A DNA stretch of 64,000 bases from the NCBI RefSeq assembly GCF_010731635.1, contig NZ_AP022583.1, positions 186,001-250,000 on the forward strand, given 5' to 3'. This DNA comes from Mycobacterium noviomagense (GTDB taxonomy: Bacteria > Actinomycetota > Actinomycetes > Mycobacteriales > Mycobacteriaceae). A program made the translations under genes and the position numbers. Below, piece by piece: positions 52,076 to 60,519 of this stretch (position 1 is its first letter; every line of letters starts with the position of its first letter). Below the pieces are notes generated by a model. That model was not told the DNA's origin, ran no database searches, and saw only the letters and a program-made list of their open reading frames with translations.

Positions 52076-52101
52076 TACCGTTCGGCCTCCGAGGTCGGTA
52101 C
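52075..52101. terminator. Hairpin at the stop of the PPOX gene
   Basis: gtaccg (52075-52080) pairs with cggtac (52096-52101) around a GC-rich palindromic interior (gcctc-c-gaggt). It starts on the last base of the stop codon. This separates the tetR-PPOX unit from the secretion-related block. Confidence 0.5.
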
Positions 52102-52233
52102 AGCCCGACTGACGCTTGCCGATACGGAAAGCAGAAGTGCGCTCCACAGTGGCCGGGTGGCCGAGACCACGAAGTGAATTGACGGGCAAACACCACGTAT
52201 TAGCCTTAACAGACGGTTCGGGAAAGGGTCGTG

Positions 52234-52548
52234 ATGTACGTCAACACCGGATTGCTGCACTCGGGAGCCGACGATTCGCACCGGGCTGGCCAGCATGCCG
52301 ACAACGGTGCCAATCACCTGGCGGGGACGTCACCGGTCAGCGGGATGTTCGGCAACTTCGACGCTGCGCATACGTTCTGCGATGCGGTGACCCGAGCGCA
52401 CACCGATCTCACGGCCAGACTGCGAGCTCATAAGGAGGCCCTGACCGACGTCGACGGGAGGGCCCGCACGGCTGCAGCGGATTTCAGCGAGATGGAAAAG
52501 CACAACGCAGCAACGTGGCGAGCGGTGCGATGCAGCTCCGAAATATAG
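52234..52548 (+). CDS. DUF2563 small helical protein (possible type VII secretion partner)
   Basis: 104 aa from ATG 52234, with GGAAAGG 6 nt upstream; GTG 52231 overlaps. MYVNTGLLHSGADDSHRAGQ and HTDLTARLRAHKEALTDV suggest two amphipathic helices, a size and shape like WXG100 or EspC-type proteins. It lacks a clear WxG turn and a YxxxD/E tail. DUF2563 genes are mycobacterial and often sit beside secretion-associated loci. It lies 154 bp upstream of the exported hydrolase gene and may be its targeting partner; that is inference. Confidence 0.72.
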   Translation: MYVNTGLLHSGADDSHRAGQHADNGANHLAGTSPVSGMFGNFDAAHTFCDAVTRAHTDLTARLRAHKEALTDVDGRARTAAADFSEMEKHNAATWRAVRCSSEI

Positions 52549-52702
52549 GCATCGGCGAGCTGGTCGCCCGCGGTCGGCGGCGAAGCCAATTCCAGTGTCT
52601 CCGAAGCGGCGCCCCACGGATGGTGCGTTTATGTTGGGAGTGCTCAGGTAACGTTGGGGACTTCGCGACGCCAGTTGGACGGCGCGGGTGCAGTGAGCAG
52701 CG

Positions 52703-54655
52703 ATGGCGCAACTGCGATACATAAACGTCGAGCAGCTGATTGTTGAGGCGGGCGGTGATCCGTGGGCGATCAATGACAGCTTGCAAAGCGGTCGGGTTGG
52801 CCAGATTGCTTCGTTAGGGCAGGCGTTTCATAACGCGGGCCAGTCCACGCATGTGGCCGACGTTGCATTCGATCAGGCCAAGCAGCGCTTCGAGAAGGCA
52901 TGGAATCGCGATAGCGGCGAGCACCCGATCAACGACTCTGCCGAGGTGCAGCGGGTAACCCAAACCCTGCGGTTGCAAGGTTCGCAATTGTCCCAGATCG
53001 GCGCGGATCTGGAGACCATCGCAGCTACGCTCGCCGAGGCGCAGCGGTCCTCCAGCTGGTATATCTCGGCTCTCGACCACGATCTCGAGGTAATCGATTC
53101 CGAGGTTGGTGAAGCACTCGCCAACCACCAAGGTCCCGATGGTCTTTGCGATGAAGCCGTGCAGGTCACGAAGATTGCCTTGGGCCAGCTCCGGCAAATC
53201 CGCGACGGTTATTCCGACACGCTGCGCGATGGGTTGACCCATTTACGAACCGACGGTGGTGATCCGGCGGAGATCAAAGGGGTCGACGAGCTTTTGATCC
53301 CACCATCGGACACCAAACCCGAAGACGTCAAACGCTGGTGGGACTCGCTCAGCGGCGAGCAAAAGCGCCTCTTGAGGGATCAACATCCGCCGGAGCTGGG
53401 CAACCTTGATGGCATTCCGGTGGAAGTGCGCAGCGGTATCAACGAAGCGGTAATGCACGACGACATCAATCGGGTTATGGATGCCGTTTGCCCATATGGG
53501 ATTTCGGCTCAAGATCTTCAGAATCCCGGCAACGACGTCTACAAGAATCCCGCGAAGTATGGGCTTTCGGCCACCGACATCTTGCGCTACCAGAACGCCG
53601 TCAAAACCGATGAAGGCCTGAAACATGACGCCGGTAAGAACGGCGACTACCCGACTTACCTGTTCGCGTACGACCCCACCGCGTTTGGAGGCAAGGGCCG
53701 CACCGCAATCTCCATCGGCAATCCGGACAAAGCCGCGAACACCTCAGTGATCGTGCCCGGTACGAACTCCAGTGTTTCGGGCGGATGGTTAACCGACGGT
53801 CACAATGATGCTCTAAACCTCTACGAACGAGCCAACGCGGCCGATCCGACTCACCCGACTGCGGTGATGGCATGGATGGGCTACGACGCTCCCGTCGCAG
53901 ACATGAACAATTGGGAAAAGGCAATTTCGGATCCGCACAGCTTGTCGCAGGTCGGTACACCGTGGATGGCGCATCAAGGAGGTGAATTGCTGGCCCACGA
54001 TGTCAACGGGCTGTGGGTCACTCATGACGCCGGCACCCCGCAGCATGTCACAGTCCTTGGCCATTCCTACGGGTCGACGACCGTCGCCGACGCATTCGCA
54101 AACAGCGGCATGCACGCGAACGATGCGGTGCTGTTAGGTTGCCCTGGAACCGATTTGGCGCGTAATGCCGGTGACTTCCGCCTCGACGGCGGGCATGTCT
54201 ATGTCGGCGACGCCTCAACCGACCCCATCAGCTGGATCGGCGAAACCGGCCACTTGCCCGATTGGGTCAACGATGGATTTGGCCACCCGGTTGGACCGTT
54301 GGCGGGCCTGGGCACCGACCCGGCCAGCGATAACTTTGGCTCCATCCGCTTCCGAGCGGAGGTTCCCGGGTCAGATGGGATCAACCCTTCCGATCACTCG
54401 CACTACTATCATCAGCACAGTGAATCATTAGCAGCGATGGGCGATATCGCTTCCGGGCACAGCGAAAGACTAACGACCGAGAATCTGATTGCCGGGCACC
54501 GGCACCAACCCCACATGACAACTCCCGACCATGTCAACATTCCCGGCCTAGGTCAGGTGCACGTACCGCATATCGACGTGCCGGTGCCTGGCACAGCGAC
54601 CATCATCGACCCGGAATGGGACCGCCCACTCAACTCGGTCGTCGACAACCATTAA
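52703..54655 (+). CDS. Large exported alpha/beta hydrolase (helical N-terminal domain plus DUF1023)
   Basis: 650 aa. Residues 1-230 are helical: MAQLRYINVEQLIVEAGGDP, AEVQRVTQTLRLQGSQLSQI. This N-terminal type recurs in mycobacterial secretion-associated proteins. Residues about 290-560 form a DUF1023 alpha/beta hydrolase, with the nucleophile in VLGHSYGSTT (Ser455) and candidate acid and base residues in GDASTDP and the His-rich PSDHSHYYHQHS. The C-terminus is Pro/His-rich and ends PEWDRPLNSVVDNH. There is no Sec signal, so export would need a type VII pathway. A lipoprotein gene starts 5 bp later. Activity on lipids or esters is likely; a toxin role is inferred from context. Confidence 0.82.
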   Translation: MAQLRYINVEQLIVEAGGDPWAINDSLQSGRVGQIASLGQAFHNAGQSTHVADVAFDQAKQRFEKAWNRDSGEHPINDSAEVQRVTQTLRLQGSQLSQIGADLETIAATLAEAQRSSSWYISALDHDLEVIDSEVGEALANHQGPDGLCDEAVQVTKIALGQLRQIRDGYSDTLRDGLTHLRTDGGDPAEIKGVDELLIPPSDTKPEDVKRWWDSLSGEQKRLLRDQHPPELGNLDGIPVEVRSGINEAVMHDDINRVMDAVCPYGISAQDLQNPGNDVYKNPAKYGLSATDILRYQNAVKTDEGLKHDAGKNGDYPTYLFAYDPTAFGGKGRTAISIGNPDKAANTSVIVPGTNSSVSGGWLTDGHNDALNLYERANAADPTHPTAVMAWMGYDAPVADMNNWEKAISDPHSLSQVGTPWMAHQGGELLAHDVNGLWVTHDAGTPQHVTVLGHSYGSTTVADAFANSGMHANDAVLLGCPGTDLARNAGDFRLDGGHVYVGDASTDPISWIGETGHLPDWVNDGFGHPVGPLAGLGTDPASDNFGSIRFRAEVPGSDGINPSDHSHYYHQHSESLAAMGDIASGHSERLTTENLIAGHRHQPHMTTPDHVNIPGLGQVHVPHIDVPVPGTATIIDPEWDRPLNSVVDNH

Positions 54656-54660
54656 CGGCC

Positions 54661-55221
54661 ATGACAGATTCAAACGTGAGGGCTACCCAACTGCTGGCGC
54701 TGATCGTTGCCGCGCTGGCCGCTTCGCTGCTAATAGGAGGCTGTTTCTCTGTGGAGCATCAACCGCATCAAACTAGTACTAATTCGCCGAGTCATCAGGT
54801 GCAGCCGCTGAGCGACGACGCAGCCAAGGCGCAAGTCGTAGACGCCGCTCGACAGATAGTCGCTGTTGCGCAACTCCAGGGTGTGCGCGCCGGGTTCGCG
54901 TTCGACTCATGCAATGACCAAGGCGACCCACCCTACATGGGCTCGCTGCAAGTTGTGTACGACCTACCGGCGGACACCAACGCCGACACATACTTTCAGC
55001 ACATCGCCTCAACGATGACGCATGCCGGCTGGCAGGTGAATAGGCGTTACCAGTACGGACCGAAGACGTTGGAGAAGGCTGGCGTCACCGCCGAAATCGC
55101 GCCGCTTGCTGCCAATCCCGGGAAAGGACGCGTCAACATCTACGGCGAATGCCGGAACATGACCGACCATCACCATGACGGCAAAACCAACTCCACTGAC
55201 GTGACCAGCGAAGTCCTCTGA
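54661..55221 (+). CDS. Lipoprotein paired with the exported hydrolase (copy 1)
   Basis: 186 aa from ATG 54661. The signal peptide ends in a lipobox (LLIGGC, Cys28), so the mature protein should be membrane-anchored outside. The mature part has conserved SCNDQGDPPYMGSLQVVYDL, two further Cys and GECRNMTDHHHD. No named family was recognised. It starts 5 bp after the hydrolase stop. A second copy at 56759 shares most of the mature sequence. An immunity or chaperone role toward the hydrolase is inferred. Confidence 0.82.
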   Translation: MTDSNVRATQLLALIVAALAASLLIGGCFSVEHQPHQTSTNSPSHQVQPLSDDAAKAQVVDAARQIVAVAQLQGVRAGFAFDSCNDQGDPPYMGSLQVVYDLPADTNADTYFQHIASTMTHAGWQVNRRYQYGPKTLEKAGVTAEIAPLAANPGKGRVNIYGECRNMTDHHHDGKTNSTDVTSEVL

Positions 55222-55666
55222 CAACCCGCACCCTTAAACCGACAGCTCGGGAAAGGCTGTGCGACGCCACTTTCAGGTCTGACCGGGCCGGCTGAATTGA
55301 CCGCCCTGGTCACGCTGGCTAGCCTCATCCCCAGCTCACCTAGGGGGCGCGATGTTCGTTTACGACGGATCGCTGGGCTCGGCGGCGACCGTGCACTGCG
55401 GCGCGCCCACCCATTGCCGCGACCGCCGCACACCACAGCCCGAAACCGATACCCCGTGGGGGTTTGTGCGCAGCAGAGCGAGCCTGCAAAGATCCACTGT
55501 GCGGCGGCAGCGTGATGCCCACCCACATCCCCACCAATGCCCCCCGATTAAAGCCCAGCTTCAGGTGGGGGCCAGCAAATCACTGAGCGTGACGACACCG
55601 CAACGAACTAGGATAGTTCCCGGTTTCCGGCGCTGAGATACGGAAAACGGGGCGAAAGGACATCGA
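55222..55666. other. Gap with a decayed second DUF2563 leader
   Basis: There is no intact gene in 445 bp. The stretch 55231-55262 (ccttaaaccgacagctcggg then aaaggctgtg) resembles the leader and ribosome-binding site of the DUF2563 gene at 52204-52232. An ATG at 55352 (MFVYDGSLGSAA) looks like a degenerate DUF2563 start. Both suggest that the upstream module was once duplicated here. Confidence 0.4.
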
Positions 55667-56632
55667 ATGGGTTTCGGCGATCAGTTAAAGGCCGATGTTC
55701 CCGGATACGTGCAAGGTGGCGCGGCGAACACGCCGCCACCACCAATCGCGCCAGTTCCGGTGCCGCCCCCTGGCTCGCCCATGGACGCATTGCTGGGCTT
55801 GCTCCCTTTAGCTGCCAATGGAAGTGTTCCGACCGACAACTCCGAGGCGCAGGCCGGATATTCGGAACGCGAGCAAAAGGTCAACGACGCCGTCACGAAA
55901 TTCCCTGCCAATGAAGAAGAATCGGCGGCCAAGCTCTCTGCGGTCGGGAATGACCCCAACCAAATGATGCAGATGGCCCAGCAGATGCCGCAGATGGCTA
56001 CCGGCGTCGCACAATCAATCGCTGGCGCCCTCGGTGGTTTGATGAACCCGTTGTCCCAGATACCGCAACAGATCGCGCAGGTTGGCCAGCAAGCTATGCA
56101 GGCGGGCATGGGTGCACTACAACACGGCGCCGGAGGTGGCGCTGCCGCTGCTGAGGCGTTACCCGGCGAGCTGCTTGGCGCCGAGAGCGCCCTCGGCGCG
56201 GGTGAGGGAGGGCTCGGCGCTGCAGGTGGGGGCGCCGGTGGTGGTTTAGGAGGAACGACGCCGGCCGCGATGCTCGGGCCGCCACCGGCGCCGTCAGCTG
56301 GGACCGTTCCGATGTCGTCGCCAACTACGCCGCCGCCACCGCCGAGCCCGCCCGAGCCGACCACACCGGCGCGCGGCGGAATGGGCGCGATGCCGATGAT
56401 GCCTCCGGGTGCGATGCATGGTGGCGGTGCATCCGGTAAGGACGAGAAGCCCGACACCAAGCGGGTTGTCCCGCCGACAGTGAAGAACGGCGGCCCGGTG
56501 CAGGGGCGGATCACCACAACGCCGACTACGCCCGAGGTGACAAAGCGGGTGGAAGGCAAGCCGGTCGCCAGTCGGCGCATTCTGCTGCCTGAGCAAAAGG
56601 CCGAAGACGACAACGCCGACCAAACCCGTTGA
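55667..56632 (+). CDS. Pro/Gly/Met-rich secretion-associated protein
   Basis: 321 aa from ATG 55667, with GAAAGGA upstream. The N-terminus is Pro-rich (NTPPPPIAPVPVPPPGSP). A charged helix (YSEREQKVNDAVTKFPANEE) contains a YxxxE pattern at 65-69. A Met/Gln-rich amphipathic region follows (QMMQMAQQMPQM, LSQIPQQIAQVGQQAMQAGM), then Gly/Ala and Pro-rich linkers and a basic C-terminus. The composition resembles ESX-associated (Esp-type) proteins. No enzyme motif, signal peptide or TM segment is seen. The family was not recognised. Confidence 0.68.
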   Translation: MGFGDQLKADVPGYVQGGAANTPPPPIAPVPVPPPGSPMDALLGLLPLAANGSVPTDNSEAQAGYSEREQKVNDAVTKFPANEEESAAKLSAVGNDPNQMMQMAQQMPQMATGVAQSIAGALGGLMNPLSQIPQQIAQVGQQAMQAGMGALQHGAGGGAAAAEALPGELLGAESALGAGEGGLGAAGGGAGGGLGGTTPAAMLGPPPAPSAGTVPMSSPTTPPPPPSPPEPTTPARGGMGAMPMMPPGAMHGGGASGKDEKPDTKRVVPPTVKNGGPVQGRITTTPTTPEVTKRVEGKPVASRRILLPEQKAEDDNADQTR

Positions 56633-56711
56633 CACGCCGGTTACGGCTAACCGTGACAGCGTTACACCCGACGCCAGCAGCGGCTAGAGCTCCGAGGAAG
56701 TGGATGATGCT

Positions 56712-56776
56712 TGTCCAGCATCCTCGACCCGGAGTGGGGTTTCGCACCCAACTCCATCGTGGACAACCACCAAAAC
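56712..56776 (+). pseudogene. Vestigial 3' end of a second exported-hydrolase gene
   Basis: The frame reads SSILDPEWGFAPNSIVDNHQ, matching the last residues of the hydrolase at 52703 (ATIIDPEWDRPLNSVVDNH, stop). The stop codon TAA has become CAA at 56771-56773. Nothing upstream of about 56712 resembles the hydrolase. Confidence 0.7.
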
Positions 56777-57334
56777 TGTGACCGTTTCGAGCGCAAGGGT
56801 CGCGCTTTTCTGGCGCTGATCGCGGCTACGCTGCTATTAAGCGGTTGCGTTTCCGTGGAACATCAATCCCAACGGTTTGGCGACGATTCAAAAGACCATC
56901 CCGCCCAGCCACTCAGCGACGAAGCGGCCAAGGCGCAAGTCCTCGACGCCGCCAAGCAGATTGTCGCCGCCGCTCGACTCCAAGGCGTCCGTGCGGGTTT
57001 CGACGTCAGCTCATGTAACGACCAGGGCGACCCGCCCTATATGGGCTCATTGCAAGTTGTGTTCGACCTACCGCCGGACACCAATAGCGATGCGTATTTT
57101 CAGGCGATCGCGTCAACGATGACAACCGTAGGTTGGCAGTTAAATAAGCGGTACAAGTTTGGCCCGACGAGACTGGACAAGGATGGCGTGATGGCCGAAA
57201 TTGCGCCACTGGCAGCCAATCCAGGTAAAGGGCGGGTTAACCTTTACGGCGAATGCCGCAACATGACCGATCATCAGCACGACGACCCGTCCCCACTGAT
57301 GTCACCGCCGAAGTGCTGTGACCTATCGCGATAG
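56759..57334 (+). CDS. Second lipoprotein copy, N-terminus altered
   Basis: Paralogue of the lipoprotein at 54661 (about 191 aa from GTG 56759). Its lipobox is LLLSGC. The mature part repeats SCNDQGDPPYMGSLQVVFDL, AEIAPLAANPGKGRVNLYGE and CRNMTDH. The start equivalent to copy 1 (GTG 56778) is out of frame because one base is missing between it and the signal peptide. The reading frame is instead open from the hydrolase vestige, and GTG 56759 is the nearest usable start. The mature region is well preserved, so the gene may still be expressed with a longer signal-peptide n-region. Confidence 0.68.
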   Translation: MDNHQNCDRFERKGRAFLALIAATLLLSGCVSVEHQSQRFGDDSKDHPAQPLSDEAAKAQVLDAAKQIVAAARLQGVRAGFDVSSCNDQGDPPYMGSLQVVFDLPPDTNSDAYFQAIASTMTTVGWQLNKRYKFGPTRLDKDGVMAEIAPLAANPGKGRVNLYGECRNMTDHQHDDPSPLMSPPKCCDLSR

Positions 57335-57688
57335 TAAATAGGGTTGATGTATACGATCATCGTGCAGGCCGCTAATACGCTGAGTCACGTCACCGCTCGT
57401 AAACCGGGCTGCGCTTCCACTTCCAAAGCCCGGCCTATTATCGGCATTATCGCTTGTTAGTTAACCGCGCCGAGGCGACACCGTGCTGACCATTCCGCCT
57501 TTCATCGCGTTTGATTGGACCAATCTTTACTCATTGAAGCAGCCTTCAGGGCGGCCGCGGATGCCAAGTGACGGCTATTCCGAAGTTGTCATGGTGATGC
57601 CCTTAGCGATTGTTGTGTTGTGACAGGTGATCGCTCGCTTCAGCCAAGGGTGACTACAGCAACCGTGGATGAGCGATACGATCCAGGC
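57335..57688. other. Gap before the membrane-protein gene
   Basis: 354 bp. A 46-codon frame (57483-57623, VLTIPPFIAFDWTNLYSLKQ onward) ends overlapping GTG 57620 of the next longer frame, but shows no recognisable similarity. A promoter for the two-gene unit that follows is likely here; no clear hexamers were identified. Confidence 0.4.
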
Positions 57689-58243
57689 ATGTCGAGCTTG
57701 CCTCCTATGTCCTCTGGACCGCCTGCGCCACCCTCATGGCCAATCGCGCCGTCCTCGTCGAAACGGCCATCGCGATGGACGATGGTCGTTTTCGGGATTG
57801 TGCTGACGGCGGTCGGAGCGGTCGCAGTTGGCACCTGGTTTCGGCCGTTGCCCGAGAACAAGCCGGCCTCCTCGCCACCTCCGCCGACTTATTCCGGTCA
57901 ACAGATTGCCGATGCCAAGTCAGCTGTGTGTCGTGCCTTCGACAAGGTGCATCGGGCGGTGGCTGTAAACAACAGCCGGAGTGGCGGTGACAACCCTACC
58001 GCCGTTATTGCCGTTGCGACTAGCGGGCGACAGGCGCTCAATGTCGGCGGCGAATATCTTCTGACAAAGCTTGCAGAACAACCGGCAACACCTCCAGACC
58101 TTGCAAATGAGATCCGTAGAATGGCAAGCATTTACCAGGAGCTCACGGTTGATTACCTCGCCGAGGCCAGTAGTTCCGAAACGGAACCGCTTTTACGCTC
58201 CGGCGACGAAACAACAGCTACAATTGAAGGATTGTGCAAGTGA
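57689..58243 (+). CDS. Single-pass membrane protein with Pro-rich cytosolic N-terminus
   Basis: 184 aa from ATG 57689; the frame is open from GTG 57620. The Pro/Ser-rich N-terminus (SSLPPMSSGPPAPPSWPIAP) is followed by one membrane helix (WTMVVFGIVLTAVGAVAVGT). A roughly 130-residue outside domain (GQQIADAKSAVCRAFDKVHR, EIRRMASIYQELTVDYLAEA) has two Cys. This layout occurs in mycobacterial Ala/Pro-rich membrane proteins and may correspond to Rv2473, which sits in this interval in M. tuberculosis. The stop overlaps the next gene by GTGA. Confidence 0.75.
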   Translation: MSSLPPMSSGPPAPPSWPIAPSSSKRPSRWTMVVFGIVLTAVGAVAVGTWFRPLPENKPASSPPPPTYSGQQIADAKSAVCRAFDKVHRAVAVNNSRSGGDNPTAVIAVATSGRQALNVGGEYLLTKLAEQPATPPDLANEIRRMASIYQELTVDYLAEASSSETEPLLRSGDETTATIEGLCK

Positions 58244-60465
58244 GTTTTCCGCCTGGTGAATGGTCAGCGGTTCTCATCGGTGACAAATGGCCGACTGACC
58301 CGGCAATGGCTGCCCTTAGCGCTGGTGCGGCTCATTGGGGAGCACTTCAAGCTAGTTACCATGACCATGAGAACCAACTCTTGCAAGCGATCGCCGGTCC
58401 GTTATCCGACGACGGACAGCAAGGCATAACTGCCGATGACACCCGTGAGTCCTATCGTCATGGTGCCGAGCATGATCGCCAGCTCGCCGACAAATTTGGC
58501 GTGTACAAAAATGCGTTTAGCAGTGCCCACGACAGTATGGAGACGCTTCGGCAGGAGCTGACCAGTTTGGCCGAAGAAGGCAACAAAGAAATCAACAACA
58601 TCAAGAACTCAAAGGAGCCCGAAGAAATCAAGGTGACACAGATTGTCGCTACAATACATCAGTATCGAGCGTTGGCCAATCTTGCCGCGGCGAAGTACGG
58701 CGAGAATGTTCTCGACGCGGTGCAGTCCATCATGGATGCGCAGGGAAAGGGCCAGTCGGCTCGCGAATTCGCCCAGACTCACGGTCTCAATATGAGCCAG
58801 ATGTATCGGCAACCCGACGACCAACAAGAACTAACGAACCAAGTCCGGGGAATGCTCGACAAGCCCGGGTCAACGATGGGCATTGCCAACGAACCGCAAA
58901 TGCTGGCCTCTCCACCGGCGGAATCGCCAGTCGTCCCCGGTTCAGGCATGGGCGTTGCAGCGGAACCTCAGATTCCAGCGCAGTCATCACCGGTAACCAC
59001 ATCAGCCGTATCGCCGAGGGCAAGCGGCTCGACTATGGGCGTCATGAATCAACCGCAGATAGCCGCTGGCCTTAATCCAGGGAAGGCGCCTGCACCAGCT
59101 ACTCCACCGGCGGCCGGCATCCCGGCGGCTCCAGCAATGCCCGCCGCTACCGTCCCGACAACTTCTGCAAGCGCCCCGTCGATGCCGAGCACTGGCATGC
59201 CCTCGCTACCGGGTAATCCAGCAACGCCACTGTCGGGCGCTCCACTCGCCCCGCCGACCGGTCCGACTCAAGGCTTAACGCCGGCCAATCTGATGCAGAG
59301 CTTCAACACTGGGCTCGAATCCGGCGCGCCCGCCTCCGCCGCTGCCAACGCCGTGCCACCACCAAGTCCGACGGAAGCGCCGGTGGCTCAAGGTCCTCCG
59401 GCGGCACCGACGGTCCCGATGGCAGGGGCGGGAGCACCGGCGCATGCCGCGGCTTTTGAGACGCCGCCTCCGGTCGAGCATCCGTCGCCACCGGCGGCGC
59501 CACCAGTTATGGCCGCGCCTCCACCCACAGTGAGTCCTTCCGCGCCGACCCCGCCGGCAGGGCCGCTCCAGGCGTATGGGGCCGATCTTCGACCTCCAAC
59601 TACCGCCGCTACGGCGCCATCTGCCCCACCAAGCGCGCCGCAGCCGACACCGGCGGCGCCGGGTAGCGCGCCGACGCATCCCGCCGGGGCCCAGGCCGGT
59701 GTGAGTCAGCCCGCGGTGGTGCGGCAACCAACCACATCAGCTCCTTCGCAATCACCACCATCAGGCGTCGGGACCCAGGCTGCCGTGGCTTCCGGCGGCG
59801 GGGCGGTCGCCGGCGCCGCATCGGCCGAAGCGACAGCGCGCGCGCGTTTGCAGCGTCTGGTCGATTTTGTGGCGCGTCAGGAGCCTGCGCTGGCCTGGGC
59901 GGCCGGGGATCGCCCTGATGGCACTACGGTGTTGGTGACCGATCTCGCTTGCGGCTGGATTCCTCCGGACATCGACCTGCCGGCGGCGGTCACGTTGCTA
60001 GAACCGGCGCGCCGCCACGGCGACTTGGAAGCGCTGCTGGGCGAAATCACCGTCGCTGCAAGCTATTCACCGATCCACCATGTACCCGAGGACGATGACG
60101 AGCCGGTACCGACTTCACCGCGACCGCGCCGTGGACCGGAAATTGAAGAACTGGGCTGGGAGCTGAATCGCGCCACCCACTGGCGTGACGGGTTGCCCCA
60201 ATTGGCACACACTTTGGCGAAAGCTGCTACCCGTGGCACAGGCGTGCTCGAACAAGAAGTCGACCTGCTGCACGAACAACTTGTTAACTTTCGAGAGAAG
60301 GTACTCGAGTCCTATCCAGACAGCGTTGACGCGGTATTGCTCGGAAATTGGCAGTTATTGGCGGCGATTGACGCGCTCGTCGCGGGGGACAAAAACGCGG
60401 CCAATTATCACTTGTCCTGGTTTTTAGCTCTCAGCGAGACATCAGTGGCAAGGGTCGGGCGATGA
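58240..60465 (+). CDS. Type VII secretion-associated protein with C-terminal DUF5632/DUF5631
   Basis: 741 aa from GTG 58240, which has GAAGGA 8 nt upstream and overlaps the previous stop; GTG 58234 is too close to it. The N-terminal 190 residues are helical and PPE/Esp-like (SAGAAHWGALQASYHDHENQ). Three imperfect GSxMGxxxxPQ repeats follow, then about 300 residues of Pro/Ala/Ser linker. The C-terminus has DUF5632 (RLQRLVDFVARQEPALAWAA) and DUF5631 (ELNRATHWRDGLPQLAHTLA to NWQLLAAIDALVAGDKNAAN), as in Rv3899c. Rv3899c lies near the CpnT toxin locus in M. tuberculosis. A role in handling secreted effectors is inferred. Confidence 0.8.
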   Translation: MSFPPGEWSAVLIGDKWPTDPAMAALSAGAAHWGALQASYHDHENQLLQAIAGPLSDDGQQGITADDTRESYRHGAEHDRQLADKFGVYKNAFSSAHDSMETLRQELTSLAEEGNKEINNIKNSKEPEEIKVTQIVATIHQYRALANLAAAKYGENVLDAVQSIMDAQGKGQSAREFAQTHGLNMSQMYRQPDDQQELTNQVRGMLDKPGSTMGIANEPQMLASPPAESPVVPGSGMGVAAEPQIPAQSSPVTTSAVSPRASGSTMGVMNQPQIAAGLNPGKAPAPATPPAAGIPAAPAMPAATVPTTSASAPSMPSTGMPSLPGNPATPLSGAPLAPPTGPTQGLTPANLMQSFNTGLESGAPASAAANAVPPPSPTEAPVAQGPPAAPTVPMAGAGAPAHAAAFETPPPVEHPSPPAAPPVMAAPPPTVSPSAPTPPAGPLQAYGADLRPPTTAATAPSAPPSAPQPTPAAPGSAPTHPAGAQAGVSQPAVVRQPTTSAPSQSPPSGVGTQAAVASGGGAVAGAASAEATARARLQRLVDFVARQEPALAWAAGDRPDGTTVLVTDLACGWIPPDIDLPAAVTLLEPARRHGDLEALLGEITVAASYSPIHHVPEDDDEPVPTSPRPRRGPEIEELGWELNRATHWRDGLPQLAHTLAKAATRGTGVLEQEVDLLHEQLVNFREKVLESYPDSVDAVLLGNWQLLAAIDALVAGDKNAANYHLSWFLALSETSVARVGR

Positions 60466-60519
60466 TCGTTGATACTCCCCTCAATCTCGCGAACCGCTCG
60501 TCGTCCGCAAACAAGTCCC

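Noticed and set aside
57483..57623. 46-codon frame overlapping the start of the next longer frame
   Set aside because: It could be translationally coupled, but it has no similarity, no clear ribosome-binding site and weak codon bias. Not listed as a gene.
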